A stretch of 64,000 bases of DNA, taken from Desarmillaria ectypa. Its lineage: Eukaryota; Basidiomycota; Agaricomycetes; Agaricales; Physalacriaceae. How positions within the stretch are numbered: the first letter of the stretch is position 1; the number at the start of each line of letters is the position of its first letter. The position numbers and the translations under genes were made by a program. The notes under the pieces are model-generated. The model was given only the letters and a program-made list of their open reading frames with translations, searched no databases and was not told where the DNA came from. Shown piece after piece: positions 23,415 through 36,080 of this stretch. The stretch spans positions 1,860,001 to 1,924,000 of the forward strand of contig JAUDYN010000005.1 in the NCBI GenBank assembly GCA_030407005.1, in the 5' to 3' direction.

Positions 23415-26400
23415 TTATGTCTTCTTCTTCTTCGCGGGCCTCTCCTCTACTTTGACCTTGGCTGACGTTGACTTCTTGGACTTGGACACCGACACCTCCT
23501 CGTTAGTGCGCTTCTAAAGACAAGTTCAGAACTTCCGACAGACACACGAGAAAGACACGAACCTTGGCCTTCGAGGACGACGTGACCAAATGAGGCATCG
23601 TCGTCTCAGCCTCCTTCTCTACCATGCCCAACAGCGTGTTGCATCTCCTCTGCAGCTCCTGAGGTGACCGACTTTTGAAGAACCAATCAAAGCGGAAGAG
23701 GGGACTCTCCATAATATCCCTCTTGATCTTGTCATACACGTCGTCCGTCTGTAAACCGTAGTGATGTAACCGGAGTAATAGATACCGATCTTCTTCTTCG
23801 GTATAAACTTTCCCTTTGGTCGTAGGGTAGTTGAGATCTAGTTCATGCATAGGATATTTCACCGATTGTATCTTGTGCTGGAGCAAATAGGTATGCATGT
23901 CGCGTTTGTTTCGCTTAGCTTCGCCTTCTATGATGCGCGCTTGAATTCTCGGGTACTCTGTGTAAAGGTCAGCCTGAAGGCAGCATTAAGGTATTTAGAC
24001 GAGTACCTGCGAGCGTTTTCCACTTCTTCTGGAAAACCTGGAAGTACTTCTTTACTTCCGTAGCAGTCTTGTCTTGAATATCAGATGCATATTCTTCCCA
24101 ATCTGCATCCCTGATGAACTCGTTGCATTAGGTGCTGCTGCAAACAACAAGTGAAATAGTTACCATCCGTAGGTCTCCAAGCCCTTTACAAACTGCTGGA
24201 AATCGCGTCGACTCCAGTCAGGGAAGCCTTGGTCTATGTATGAGTCCTTCAAAGCGATCTCGGCTTCGGTGAGAGGTTCAGCTACATCACGCTGAGTCAA
24301 AACCTTTCTTTCTTGTGTAGCAGAAGACGTACCTGTCTCTATCAGCTGTTGGGCCGCTACCCTCTCTTCCTCTAACTTTTCTGCGGTATCATCGGGGCCC
24401 TGAGCTTCACGCAGAGCGGCGAAGATACCGTTAATTCTCTGTTCGTTTGCTCGTATCAATGGAAATTCACCAGAGCCATATGATGTACGAACCTTGTGCA
24501 CAGCAAGCTCGCGGTCCTGCAGCGCGGCCAGTTGGGGAGGGAAGAACTGGAAGTCTTGACTGAATCAGAAAGTCAACAGAATTTCACACCTAGAAGGACT
24601 GGACACAAACATTGCAATCTGCTTGGGTGCACGAGGAATCTTGGCAGCTTTTTCTGGTTTAGAGGGTCCAGCACGTAACGTATCCTTGAAATAATTGTCC
24701 ACGGAGTAGTTTGACTTGCGTTCTCGTTTCGACAGTGACAGAAGACTCATGCCTAAGTTTTTTCGCTGTCATCGTAACTGGTTAATTCGGGCCAGGCCAC
24801 CACCGCTGTAAAATACTCACTCCGCTCCTGAAGTCTTCACCCTCCCATTGCTGGACAGACGCTTCGGACTTGAAGTTGCTCAAATCTTCGAAATTAAGAC
24901 CTTCGTATCTACTGTTCAGCTCAACTGTCCTTTCTTCTCCGCGCTGTATAATCGCATCGATGTCTTCATTTATCAGCACCCTAATGGTGAAGTGAAAATG
25001 AATAATCGTCGAGTCGCAAAACATATGGGCTTACTCATCCGACGTTGAATTGATGATCTTCTCAGCACCATGAGTGATCATTTCCAGTAGTTCATCCTTG
25101 TTAGCAGCTGAAGAATAATTGTTAACTGAGAATGAAAACCTGAGCTTAGAAACAAACATTTTGTTTGCTGTGTTCGACCTTGCTGGATGACGAGCTGATC
25201 CAAACGCAGTTTTTGCGCTGCACGTTCCAGCATTCGTTCTTCCACGCTACCTTCGGTAATTAAACGGAAGACATACACCTGTTTTGTTTGACCAATCCGA
25301 TGAGCACGATCCATGGCTTGGAGATCTGCCTGAGGGTTCCTAAGGGCGTTTTGAGAAGTAGGAAGGGGTGGGGGTGGAAAAACATCGGAGTCATACCAGT
25401 CACTGTCATACAGAACGACAATATCTGCCGTCGTCAGATTGATACCAAGGCCCCCAGCACGAGTCGTGAGCAAAAACAGAAACTTATCACTGCCTGGTTT
25501 GTTGTATTCGTCGATAGCAGCGATACGATCTTCATGGGCAGTCCCTCCGTCAATACGGCAGTAATCTGAATGTGATGATAAGCACCATTGTCCCAAGGGG
25601 TCTAAAAAGTACGAACTATACTGTCGGAAGTGGCAGTAATCTTCCAAAATGTCAAGGATACGACTCATCTGAGTGAAAATTAGTACCCGCGAGCCTTGAG
25701 CTTTCATCGACTTGAGAAGCTTGTCCAGGATGATCATCTTGCCACAATTATCGATCAGGTGCTCGTCAGTCGTGTAAGGCGGTCCCGGTTCCTGTGAAAT
25801 CTGATTAGCTACATCTCAAGGCTGTACATGAGACTCACAGCGCCGTCAAATAGGTATGGATGGCACGTTACTTTACGCAGCTGAACAAAACTAGATGAAG
25901 GCTAAAGCAGGACGAGCAAATGCGGATGCCTACCTGCATCACCATGTTCATGAGCCGAGTTTTTCCCTCCTTCTTGCCAGTCAACCCTGGGAGGAAGCTT
26001 AGCATACAACACGTGTGCAGTGACCCTATGATATTACCGTTGACAGCATCTATGTCTTTCTCTAGTACGGATCTATACCACTTTCTCTGCATGTCCGTAA
26101 GACCGACGTAAATATTGATTTCTTTCTCTGAGAAGAAATCAGAATTTTTAGAAGACAAAAATAATTTGGAACGCACTCGGAAGAAGACTTTTCTCTACAT
26201 CAGCTTTCACTCGCCTTAATAAGAACGGCCGTAAAATCTTGTGCAGTGCTTCCACCACCTTTTTGCTTTTTTCCGCTTCTTCTTCTGCCCCAGTAGCATC
26301 CTTGTGCAGAAAACTGTCCAAGTCGGCGTAGTCGACAAAGATTTCCGGGCAAATGAAGTTCAACAAGGCGAACAACTCTTTCAGATTGTTTTGTAACGGC

Positions 26401-27838
26401 GTCCCTGTTATTAAGAGTCGTCCACGAGACATGAAAGAGCGCACAATCTGCGACAAAATGGAGTCCACGTTCTTGATCCTGTGAGCCTCGTCGATAACAA
26501 TATACTCGAACGAGAACTTCTTGAAAGCAGATTTCTCGATGAGACATATTTCATACGATGTTATGCAGACCTCAAAATCCTGAGGTATTAGACGCTCAGC
26601 GATGATGTCCGCGCGTTCTTCCTTAGAACCAGTCAGAACAGTAACATTGAAGTCGGGTGACCACTTTTCAAATTCACGACGCCAATTCTGTAGCGTAGAC
26701 TTCGGGACGACAATGAGATGGGGTCCAGTAATACCACAGTAATGTTTGAGGTAAGAGAGAAAGGAAATGGTCTGGAGGGTTTTTCCGAGGCCCTGGAAGC
26801 GGAACGTCAGGGGTAGCAGAGGGTTGGGAAGTAGAACCAACCATTTCGTCTGCAAGAATGCCGTTGAGACCGTTATGGTGCAATGAAACCATCCAATTAA
26901 GACCTTGGAGCTGGTATGCGCGCATGGTACCCGTTATGACTATAGAGGGGTTAGCATCTTTGTGAAATCTGGCAAAGGAGCGTACAGCTTGGAGATTCCT
27001 CGAACACGAAAGGTTGATCATTCCCGTCAACAGCGGCCTCCCCATCTTTCAGCAACTCTTCATCTTCCTCTTTCTCCGACCGACGGTGTCGCGTGTTGTT
27101 GTTACTAGGGACCAGTATATGTGAGAGTAGTAAGTGAGGTTGCTACAATAAGAGGCGTACGCTGCTTTCTTTCGTCCACGTCCTTTTGGTTTCGGTTCCG
27201 CATCCAACATAGCAGCATACTCCGGATCACGCGCTTTCTGAAAATAGTTAATGAGTAATGTTTCTGGGCAAGAGAGAAACCACCTGCCTTGATATCCACA
27301 AAATGTTTGAATAGATCCGTTTGCCCCAGAAGGTACGCGTACCGTTTGATCGAATCGGCTTGCTAGACGACTTGATTCAATTGTACATATATAGATGATT
27401 GCAGACGGTACACACCTTGGCCTTGTCCATTTCTTGGCGCTGGGCTTGCAGTTTATCTTCGGCATCTAGTCTCCGTTGTTTTCTTTCTTCTCTATCGAGA
27501 GCGGAACGGCCTCTGCGCCTGGGCACTGGCTCCTTCGAACAAGAACGTCAATTACCAGCATCGTGTCACTGCCGCGTGTCACATACCTCAACGGGATCCG
27601 GTTCACTGGCCAGTTCATCTTCTTCAAATTCGCTCTCCCCGCTTGGTCCATGACTAGCCTGTTGCCAGTATTAAAAGTGTAGGAAATAGCCTATTTTCCG
27701 TCGTACCTGGCGAGAGACGATGTTGCTGGGGACGACATCACTCAGAATGTCATCGTCTAAGGGCGGTTCCGTGGTGAATGTCTGTCATTGGGATTAGAGT
27801 ACAGAACACAGCACGAAGGAACATTGACGTACACTCAT
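23415..27838 (-). CDS. ISWI-type chromatin-remodelling ATPase
   Basis: It uses ATP to slide and space nucleosomes in the nucleus. The start at 27838 (MS, intron, [20 protein letters not shown]) opens an acidic N-terminus. The SNF2 N-lobe has [20 protein letters not shown] joined across an intron to [18 protein letters not shown] (Walker A), [22 protein letters not shown] and [11 protein letters not shown]. The ISWI-typical [16 protein letters not shown] follows. The C-lobe has [44 protein letters not shown] and [31 protein letters not shown] elements come last: [18 protein letters not shown], then [18 protein letters not shown] and [21 protein letters not shown]. The tail is basic (RPAKKKK) and the stop is at 23415. 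No bromodomain or PHD finger is visible. It is divergent from the DUF7330-like gene across 170 bp. Confidence 0.95.
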
Positions 27839-28011
27839 GATGGTCAATGCACTGGAGAGAATGGTGTCACGCGTGATGTGACAAAGCGCGCCCCGCCACG
27901 TTTTGGGGTGCGGGCCGATTTTCCGTTGTTGTTTAGTCCGCAAAACCTGTGTTGGATCAGCCTGGCTCCAGCGGTGGGCGCCGATCATGTTCTTTCTTGT
28001 TCTCTTCCACG

Positions 28012-28838
28012 ATGATTGTTTCGAAGACCAACAGACGCGATTCTCAACCTGCACAGGTAACTGGTCCTTACTGAACAATTGTCAGCCTCGCTTATTTCTC
28101 CATCTACAGACTGAGCATGAGGCTCCGCCCCCAGACTATGAAGAATTTCCTCCTTCCACTACAGAACCTGACGTGATGCTCTTCGATACAAAGGCATCAA
28201 ACTATGTCAATATTCAACGACACATGAATAGTATCGAAGAATCTTTCTACATCGATCCTAATCTTCGCCTTCCGCAGGCATTACTGCCTTCCTTGAGGGC
28301 CGGAGAGATGGAGGACACACGCAGAAATCTGAGTATTGACATGACCATGGGCACCATTAATGTCGACGTGACCATCATCTACAAAGAGGTTTTCCCCCAA
28401 TCACCAGAGACCAAAAGGAGAGTCATCCTCGTGGTGAAAAATAAGCTGGGGCCGACCAATATGCGATTAGTCCGTTCGCAATGCCTACACCACTATCCCC
28501 TTGAACTGAATTTTAATGATTAGCATGCGGCGGACTCTCCCAATCGATATCCTTTGTACCTTCATGCGTTCTCAAAGGCAGGACCGATGGACATTTCTCT
28601 TCCGCGTTCATTTGTTGGAGTAATCACTATAGCTGCTGGCATCGTGCCTGTCGAACTTTCCAAACATCTTTCACAGTTTGTCACACCATTAGGCGACACC
28701 GTAAAGGGTCGGAAGAGGTACTTTGTTGGCAATCTCTCAACTTTGCCATTCAACGACGATACAAAAGAATGGTGCGGGGATGAAGTACTCATTGAGTCCA
28801 GTTTGAGTCCAGTCCGTCTGAAACGTGATGACGAATGA
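28012..28838 (+). CDS. DUF7330-like Agaricomycete protein with PPDY motif
   Basis: Exon 1 (ATG at 28012) reads MIVSKTNRRDSQPAQ and joins TEHEAPPPDYEEFPPS, which contains a PPxY motif. The body has FYIDPNLRLPQALLPSL, GEMEDTRRNLSIDMTMGTINVDVTI and, after a second intron, PLYLHAFSKAGPMDISLPRSFVG. This repeated short-beta pattern resembles the fungal DUF7330 family, common in mushroom-forming fungi and of unknown function. A stop at 28521-28523 lies inside a 54-nt GT-AG intron (28470-28523) with a CTGAAT branch-like site, so I treat the gene as intact. There is no signal peptide or membrane helix. Arrestin-like genes, whose relatives use PPxY motifs, lie just downstream, but a shared role is only a guess. 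Confidence 0.68.
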
Positions 28839-29384
28839 TGAGGTGTCATACAAAGTTCATTTGGTGCGCAGCCGTCCGCTTCCACATTCTGTCTGCTCAG
28901 CCTCGACCCAGTAGTATATTGATGTATGTCAATGACCTGGACTGCTTCTATTCCGTGTAACAGGCACCAGTGTTGGTAAAGTCTGAATGCATCGAATGCA
29001 GATGCCCAAACTCTCTTTGATTATATATGTACGCGGACGGAAGGATCTTGAAAAGGGCACATCATCAATTTCTGACCAGCCAGTCATAAAGTATTCGATT
29101 AATGGACTGTGTACAGGTGCCATAAGATGACATCAACCGTTTGAGGCGTCTCAGAGTAACTGATTGTGTCCCAAATAAGCGCACTTTAACATCTTTTCAA
29201 GAACCTTCCGGTGCTAGCGGGTCGATTTTGTAGCGGCGTCGCTGCGTCGTTTCGCTGCGTCATCTGGCTTCTGTGGCAGGAGTCCTTGCCTATAATGATG
29301 GTTTTACTAAATGGAGACGGTCAGTTCTCGCTCAATGGACGTATTTAAATATACTATGTCTCTTTGTCCCACATGCTTACTTCT
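28839..29384. other. Intergenic region, nothing recognised
   Basis: This 546-bp stretch lies between the DUF7330-like gene and the arrestin-like pseudogene. Short frames only; no motif, repeat or RNA gene seen. Confidence 0.55.
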
Positions 29385-30983
29385 ATGGCTACAGATATCG
29401 ATCCGCCGAGTTACCTTTCTAACAGTCCGCACATACTGAGTGCAGGATTTGACTTTGACCTCCTGCTTATAGTCAGCACAGATCTGGAGATGATATCTTA
29501 ACGCGGAGCACCCATCATAGATATGAACTATACACCAGCAAATGGAAAGCATGGCCGACTCTAGCATTGCGAAGCCGTGCAATATCCGCAGAACATATAC
29601 CTCTCTTCTGTCAGGGGGACAATATTGTGGGATCCTTGACTCTGGATATCGATAAGGAGGATTCGATTGAGATGATCAAAATAACTGTACGCGCTTGTTT
29701 TTGAAAGAAAAGATCCTCACATAACGTATTGAACAGATGCAGGGTCAACTTCTGACAGGTCTATCTTCGGACTCTTGGGCTTTCTTGGAGGAGACCAAAG
29801 TCTTATGGGCCAGAGAAATGGGAAATCCACGAGCCTCTTCGTCATCTTCCAACGAAGAGTATCGTGGAAACCTGGTTGGTAAATATAACTGGAACTTTCC
29901 TCTCCCGATTCCCCAGAAGTAATCACGCATCCTGGAAGCTCATTGTCCATGGCATCCCAGGATTCTGGTCCCTTCCGTCTCCCACAAACCTTCCTTGAAC
30001 GAAATATTCGGGTAGGAATACAGTATAGGCTATCTGTGTTTGTCAAGCGTTCACGCTTCCACTCAAATGCAGGGTCTGTTTATCCCTTGCTCACATGAGA
30101 CATCGTTCAAATGAGAATTCAGGATACAGACGATGTTCAATTATGTACCCCTAATACGTCCAGATGCGCCATCGCTGCTCCGTCAGCTTGCCTACCAGGA
30201 AAGCCGCTCCCTCCCTGGGCCTGACGCAGACCCTGATGGCTGGCAGCAGGTTTCATCCTTTACTGTGAGGGGCACAATTTTCAAAGCCCGCGAAGTCCAA
30301 GTGTATTGTATCGTGCGTAAACTTTTACTTCAGATCTATAATTGAACCCAGTCACCGCTGCTAGCTTTCACTTGCCAAGCCGGTATGTTACTACTCTTCG
30401 CTTATCAGTTTGGTCTAACAAACGACAGCAAGCTTTCTTACACTGGAGGGACAGTGATACCTTGCATCATCACTCTTACTTCCGCAGACACTCAAGCTCT
30501 CGATCTTCTCGCCGTACCATCTTGTATTTCGATACGCTTTTGTAGGCATGTCACGGATTACAACCCTGACTTCATGCACAATTCTCCTACCGAACTTCGA
30601 CAGCTGGGCACTAGGAATGTTCATCAGGGGTGGAAGATTACCATTGAAGACCTTGGTACAGGAGTGTAGTGGCCCACCAGAAAAGATGGACAAGAGCATA
30701 GTAAACAGTTGAATGGAGAGATAAAGCTCAGTTAGAATCTCAAGTCCACTTGCGTTATCGGTAACTTTACGATTCAAGTAAGAACTAAAAGCTCTCTGGT
30801 CATCTATCACTGATATCCTGTTTTTTTTTTCAGTACAGTGTTGTGGCACTTCCGTTCGGTGCTACAGCCTTCATTTCCGAAGATCCCGACAAGTCGTTGG
30901 CAGAACGTGACGTCGAAATTGCCACTGCATATGCCAGAGGCCCGAGACCGTTGACCTACGCTCACCATCCGAGGGAAAGATGA
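29385..30983 (+). pseudogene. Arrestin-like gene copy A, inactivated
   Basis: This is a full-length relict of the arrestin-like genes at 33829 and 36081. Recognisable blocks in order: MATDIDPPSY, KWKAWPTLALRSRAIS, IVGSLTLDIDKEDSI, FRLPQTFLERN, FNYVPLIRPDAPSLLRQLAYQES, LPGPDADPDGWQQV, VRGTIFKAREVQV, LSYTGGTVIPCIITL and a last exon with SVVALPFGATAF and ARGPRPLTYAHHP. Breaks: a frameshift in a C4 run at 29911-29914, where one more C would restore PIPPEVITHPG; TAG at 30667-30669 where copy B has Trp; and a second in-frame TAG at 30733-30735. A further in-frame TAA occurs between MATDIDPPSY and KWKAWP and may be intronic. The C-terminal PPxY of the sister copies is absent. Confidence 0.82.
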
Positions 30984-31199
30984 TCGTATTAAGGGAGAAC
31001 TACACGATCTCGCCGAGTATGACCTTCTTATAAACTGAAGCCTTTTGAATATGCACATTATTTTTCTCAAATGAATTTATGTCTGGCTGAAGGATTGCTT
31101 TTAAGCTTCAAGATGTACGTGAACCAACCGAAGTATTTGCAAAGGATTCACCAGAATCTAAAGGTCTTCCATTGAAATTCCAGGATCTCCATTGTTGAC

Positions 31200-33395
31200 A
31201 TGCCTCAAACCATCGATAATGCACGCAAAGGTGCACTCCAAGAAAGTACAGACATAGCAAACCTTTGGCAGGAGATAAATCTCGCCGCATCCTCATCCAC
31301 CATCGCTTCAGTTTTTTCAGGTGCCAGAAATGCTTTCCATGGGCCTCATAGACATGTTCTTACTTCACTTGGATAAGGAGCTTCCTACTGATTTCTCTGG
31401 TGCTACCTACGAAAAAAAACACCAGATGCGGACCGTTCCCTCATGTCACTCCTCGGCCTCTCAAAGATTTCTAATTTTCTGCACGACAGACATCCATATG
31501 AGCAGCAGATGGTTGATGGTTGGCCCGGTGCATTCAAATGGAGCGTATACTTGGTCGCCGGACGCGTACAATCCTCCGAAGCGACGCCACAATCCAAGCG
31601 CTCTACTCTGGATGTGATAACAGCTGCCTAGTATTCAATATCTCGGACTGATCCCATTCGCAACACTATGGCAGCTACTCAAGGTACCATTGAGATTGCT
31701 ACTTAGCTGTAATAAACGAGAGCTCTAGGAACATGGAAGCATCCACTGCAGACATGCCTACCGCGTCTGCATGCCTCGATGTACTTCTATATGATGAAAT
31801 TAAGAACTGCCTTGATCAGGTGGTGAAATCCGGGAGCGGAAATGCCGACAACATTGCTCAATTAGCCGTCTCGAGGTTCAAGACCGCAACGAATAATGCT
31901 TAGATGAATCATACAACTATTGTCATCTATCTTGACCTTATTGGCCGCCTCTGTCGAAAGCCTCGGCATCCCCTTCGACATGCCTTCTTGAATTTCAACG
32001 TCATCCCGATGTTCACCAAAATTGCATTGAACGCACCGCAGGTGCTTAGCGAAAGAGCACCCGACATTATGTTTGACGTACTTAATGGTATCATCTATGT
32101 GCTTTATGTTTAACTGTTTGGAATTCGCAGATGGCTTTACATGGGTACTACAGGCCGTCAACGCCAGTCTTCTGGCCGCTTGGGTCGATTCAAGCCCTCA
32201 TTTTCATCGACTGCACACGAAGACCGAGACACGGTGGTCTCTATTATTAGCTACAGAGGCATAGTGCCTCGATATCTTGTCTACTGCTCAGTTATCAATG
32301 CGATCAACAGGTAATGGCCGTATACTACCTATATATGACCTCGAGCTTACCTTTTCCTTCAAAGGGCGTGTCAAAAATTGATGACGAGAGTTTGCCCCAC
32401 AGAAACCGAGTATTTGGCAGTACCGCCAGAGATGTCTGGATCGATTTCCACGAGCGGTGCCCGGAGCGCCTGCTAGTGTCCATCCACGCGAAGGCAATCA
32501 GCGGCAAAGCAGTCACTTGCGACAACGTAAAGCTGTGGCCGATTCCTTTCGAAATAGGGAATTTACTTGACGTTTAAGATTGGTACAGTACCAGAAGGTC
32601 GATGTTAAGAATAACTCCCAAAAATGCTCAGGTTGTGGAACCACGCTCTATTGCTCTGAGGTGTATCAAAAGGTAGCCTGGAAAGAAGGCGGGCACACAG
32701 ATGTATGTAAGATGAAGCAACAAGAGCGCAAAGGTAAATACCCGTCCGAACGTCGAAACTTTCTTTAACACCTAGCATAGAAGGCAAATTGCAATCCATC
32801 ACCAAATGTAACACTGGTGAGCGGGCGACCCGTTGTATTAACCGTCTCATGATAAACTTGCAGCTTTCTTTCACAACCTTGCAACTCGCGATGCCCGGCC
32901 TCACCTACCTTATCTTCATCGGCTCACTCGCAAAGAGTATCCGAAAATTCAAGGACTCTTGGTTTATCATCTATATCGACTACACTGTTTTGCTGACAAA
33001 GTTCTCCTTAAAGCCCTTGTCTTACTATGAGCGGAATATGTCTGCATCTCTTGACGGTAGCACGGAATGAAGCATTTGTAAAACGCGCGAGGGAAAACCC
33101 AGAAAAATTCATGTTGATCCAGAGTCAACTCAGCAATGGCACTGGAGTACAACTGGTTACATCGTTTGTCACCGATAATTTTTGGAACAGTGGAACTCGA
33201 GACTCTCCGTTGCATCCGTCCCATGGTGATGACGAGGGCAACTTTCTTGACGACGATACAAGCGTCGACAGCGTTAACATTATGAAAGCTCTGATGATTC
33301 TCAACCAATTCGTTGAATCAGTGGCCGGCGGAGAGGAAACGTTTTTCTACCTGATGCAGAAGTCAAACGCATACTATACTAAACCACCATTCTAA
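31200..33395 (+). pseudogene. MYND-finger family gene, broken
   Basis: The region reads as a degraded member of a large Agaricomycete family with a C-terminal MYND zinc finger. Family-like blocks appear in changing frames: MPQTIDNARKGALQES (ATG at 31200), SLMSLLGLSKISNFLHD, VDGWPGAFKWSVYLVAGRV, RTDPIRNTMAATQGTIEIAT, ACLDVLLYDEIKNCLDQVV, YLDLIGRLCRKPRHPLRHAF, GFTWVLQAVNASLLAAWVD, GIVPRYLVYCSVINAINR, then the finger CSGCGTTLYCSEVYQKVAWK with H and C following, and FIIYIDYT near the end. Lesions: TAG at 31629-31631 (probably a lost Trp), another TAG about 70 bp on, frame changes near 31410, 32215 and 32960, and Tyr where the finger should have a Cys (CSEVY). Splicing could explain one or two of these but not all. 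Confidence 0.65.
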
Positions 33396-33828
33396 TGATA
33401 AGAGAGTAGCACATTTAACTCGTAGCTGGCTATTGTCTTCGACCGGAAAACTTCAGTGAAAGCTAGCGGAGGGAGAGCGATTCTTATACGTACGTCTTAT
33501 TGTTGTATGTCTTCGTGGCGTTTCCAACCCTTGATGCACTCGGTTCATTCTCCCTATTGTTGTAGACAAATTCGTATTGTTCTCCAACGAAGGTAGTACC
33601 GCACGTGACCTGAAATGGACGCATTTAGCAGGTTGAAAGCTCCATCCAAAAACGTCTTGTTCCTAAAAAGTTGAGTTGTGCCCGATTTCCTGGACCATCG
33701 TCGTTCAGCGGGGCCTTATCCTGTCGACAATTATCCTTTGTCCTAATTCGGCCACTACCTTGTATCTGTTGGAATACCGAAGGTATATATATTATGTACA
33801 ACAATTCCGAGCGCCTCTCGCGCTCTTT

Positions 33829-35433
33829 ATGGACGCTACGTCCCCTCCACGATACCGAAGGTACTCCAGGTCAGGTCCGGCACCTGCACCCAGCACCGAT
33901 CTCCCTCCTTATTCTCGTCATAATACTCCCCCCGGGAGTCGACATACGCCTCGTGAACCGACAGAGCATGTCTTTCAGATAATGAGCAGCAAAGACAAGG
34001 CTTGGGCGACTCTAAAAGTGTTTAGCAGCGCTAAATCTGCCAAGTCGTTGCCAACATTCTATGAAAAAGAAACCATAAATGCCATAGTCGAACTTGACGT
34101 CGAGCGGGGAGATTCCATACAAGCTATCAACGCAACAGTACGCGGAGTTTTCTAAATTGATATCTGCATATTTACTCAAGAGCATTCTTCAAGGTGACGG
34201 GTCGGGTTATAACTGGTGCTGGAATGGATGACGTATGCTCTTTTCTGAACGTGACCACTCCAGTCTGGGCAAAGACCGGAAGCAGTCGCTCGCCCTCGCC
34301 GGCGTCCGAAAACAATAAGCTCTGTGGCCGGCATACATTCCCGTTTTCTATTGTTCTTCCTCGGACAGTTTCTTTGACCGTTCGGGAGCCAAAGACCTTT
34401 CGTTTACCGGAAACTTTTCTCGAACGCCACACCCCCGCCACGGTACAGTATGATCTCATAGTCACGATATCTCGAAGCAAGATGCGTTCAGATAGCCAGT
34501 AAGTCATCACTATTGATTGATGTTATTGAGTTTATGTTCCATGGTGATAGTATTAAGACGGCTTTCGGATATGTGCCAAGTTCACGACCAGATACTCCAT
34601 CTATTCTTCGGCAAGCTTCGTACGCCGAAAACTTACCTCTCATGGGTCCTGATGCTGACCCCGAGGGGTGGAGAACTCACGACCCGGTTGTGATCCGAGG
34701 TGTCATGTTCAAAACGCGCCCAGTTCGAGTTGAATGCACAGTAAGTAGCTGTAGGCTTTCACGTTTGACGGATGGCTCATAGTTCAACCTCAGGTCTCTT
34801 TGTCCAAACCTGTAAGCATCACAGTTTCGGTCTTGATATGGCGCTAACGCGAATGTCTTTGCGATTTAGTTATCTTATACCCGCGGCAGTGTGATACCCT
34901 GTATGATGAAGTTGGAAGGAACTGACGAGTCTGCCCTGGATGCCGTCTCGGCTCCCAGTTCCATCGTTGTGTCCCTTCGAAGACGAGTGAGATATTCCTG
35001 CAAGGGATTGTCGAGCAAGCAGAAAGAACAATTCGAAGATGTCGGTATCGCTGTATGGTGGTCTACCGCTGGTAGTACCTCCCGCCGCCGCTACCTAGAG
35101 GGAGAGATCCGATTGGCGAAGGATTTGAAGGCATCTTCCGATGTGGGACATTTCTGCATATCTGTAGGTCTCTATACTGTTTTCAAGAGGTGTCAGCGCT
35201 GATACGTTGCTTCACAGTACCATGTTGTTCTTAATCCATTTGACGTAGCTGGGTTTACACATCTCGAACCTGAGGCACTCATCATGGACTCTATCAGTAT
35301 CATGACAATGCATGCCAAAGGTCCCCGCCCCCAGGTTTATTCTCCTCCCGCTTATGATCCCATACCACGCGAAGTGAACGACACCTTCTCAGCCATGCGC
35401 CAGATGACCCTTGTTACCCCCGTCGTCCGATAG
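33829..35433 (+). CDS. Alpha-arrestin-like protein copy B with PPxY motif
   Basis: This is an arrestin-fold protein of the arrestin-related trafficking adaptor type. In fungi such adaptors link plasma-membrane cargo to Rsp5-type ubiquitin ligases. The ATG at 33829 begins MDATSPPRYRRYSRSG; a proline-rich leader holds LPPY. The arrestin N-terminal sandwich follows (SLPTFYEKETINAIVELDV, VTGRVITGAGMDDV, HTFPFSIVLPRTV, FRLPETFLERHTPATVQYDLIVTI), then the C-terminal sandwich (YVPSSRPDTPSILRQ, VVIRGVMFKTRPVRVECT, LSYTRGSVIPCMMKLEG, YLEGEIRLAKDL, YHVVLNPFDVAGF). The tail has SPPAYDPIP, a PPxY ligase-binding motif, and ends TLVTPVVR. Five or so short introns match positions in copies A and C. No lesion seen. 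Confidence 0.8.
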
Positions 35434-36080
35434 ACATTATGACCTCCCTTATGATTTCATGGACATGTCGCTGGGCCGACCTAAACATAGTGATGCATGC
35501 ATTACCATTCTTATCCGCACAATCGTTTTTATCTTAAGCCATGTATGTACGTTGTAGCCATTCGCATTCTTACATTATTACTACGTATACGATCTTGTAG
35601 CTTTGCAACATGCTTTCCTAGTCCACACTCGTTCTGATTCAGGGACTGATCCTCATGCTATCAAGTTCTAACTCTGGGCGCATTTATTTGCACAAGGACA
35701 GCTAGTTAGCCGGCCGATTGTGGAAAATTCAAATGCCGGTGCCAACAACTCACACGGAAATATTCAGGTGTACTGCGACTACAGCTTATTAGTTGGTATT
35801 GTTCGAGAACTATACGTCGGATTACTACGTCCTTCTGGATATCAACAGGCGCGTATTGCCCACTCGTGCGGTACTCGTCGCCTCTCACAAGACCGATACG
35901 AGACCTGTGCCCCCAATGCACGTTTCTCCGCGGAGCATGTGGACAAGGTTTTCACCATGTGCTGCACTTCTTTCTGTTACGCCGGAGGATCTAGGAATAG
36001 TCCAGGAAGAATAAAACCTACAGAGTCGATGTTGAACTTCCCAACGCAATATTTGCCCCACTCGAATTGCAGTCTTAACG
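35434..36080. other. Intergenic region between arrestin-like copies B and C
   Basis: This 647-bp spacer has frames at 35720-36103 (plus) and 35706-35921 (minus) that overlap on opposite strands and show no arrestin or other motif. It presumably holds the copy B terminator and copy C promoter. Confidence 0.5.

Noticed and set aside
28521..28523. In-frame TAG in the DUF7330-like gene suggesting a pseudogene
   Set aside because: It is the AG end of a 54-nt GT-AG intron with a branch-like CTGAAT; splicing joins NMRL to HAADSP and restores the family pattern.
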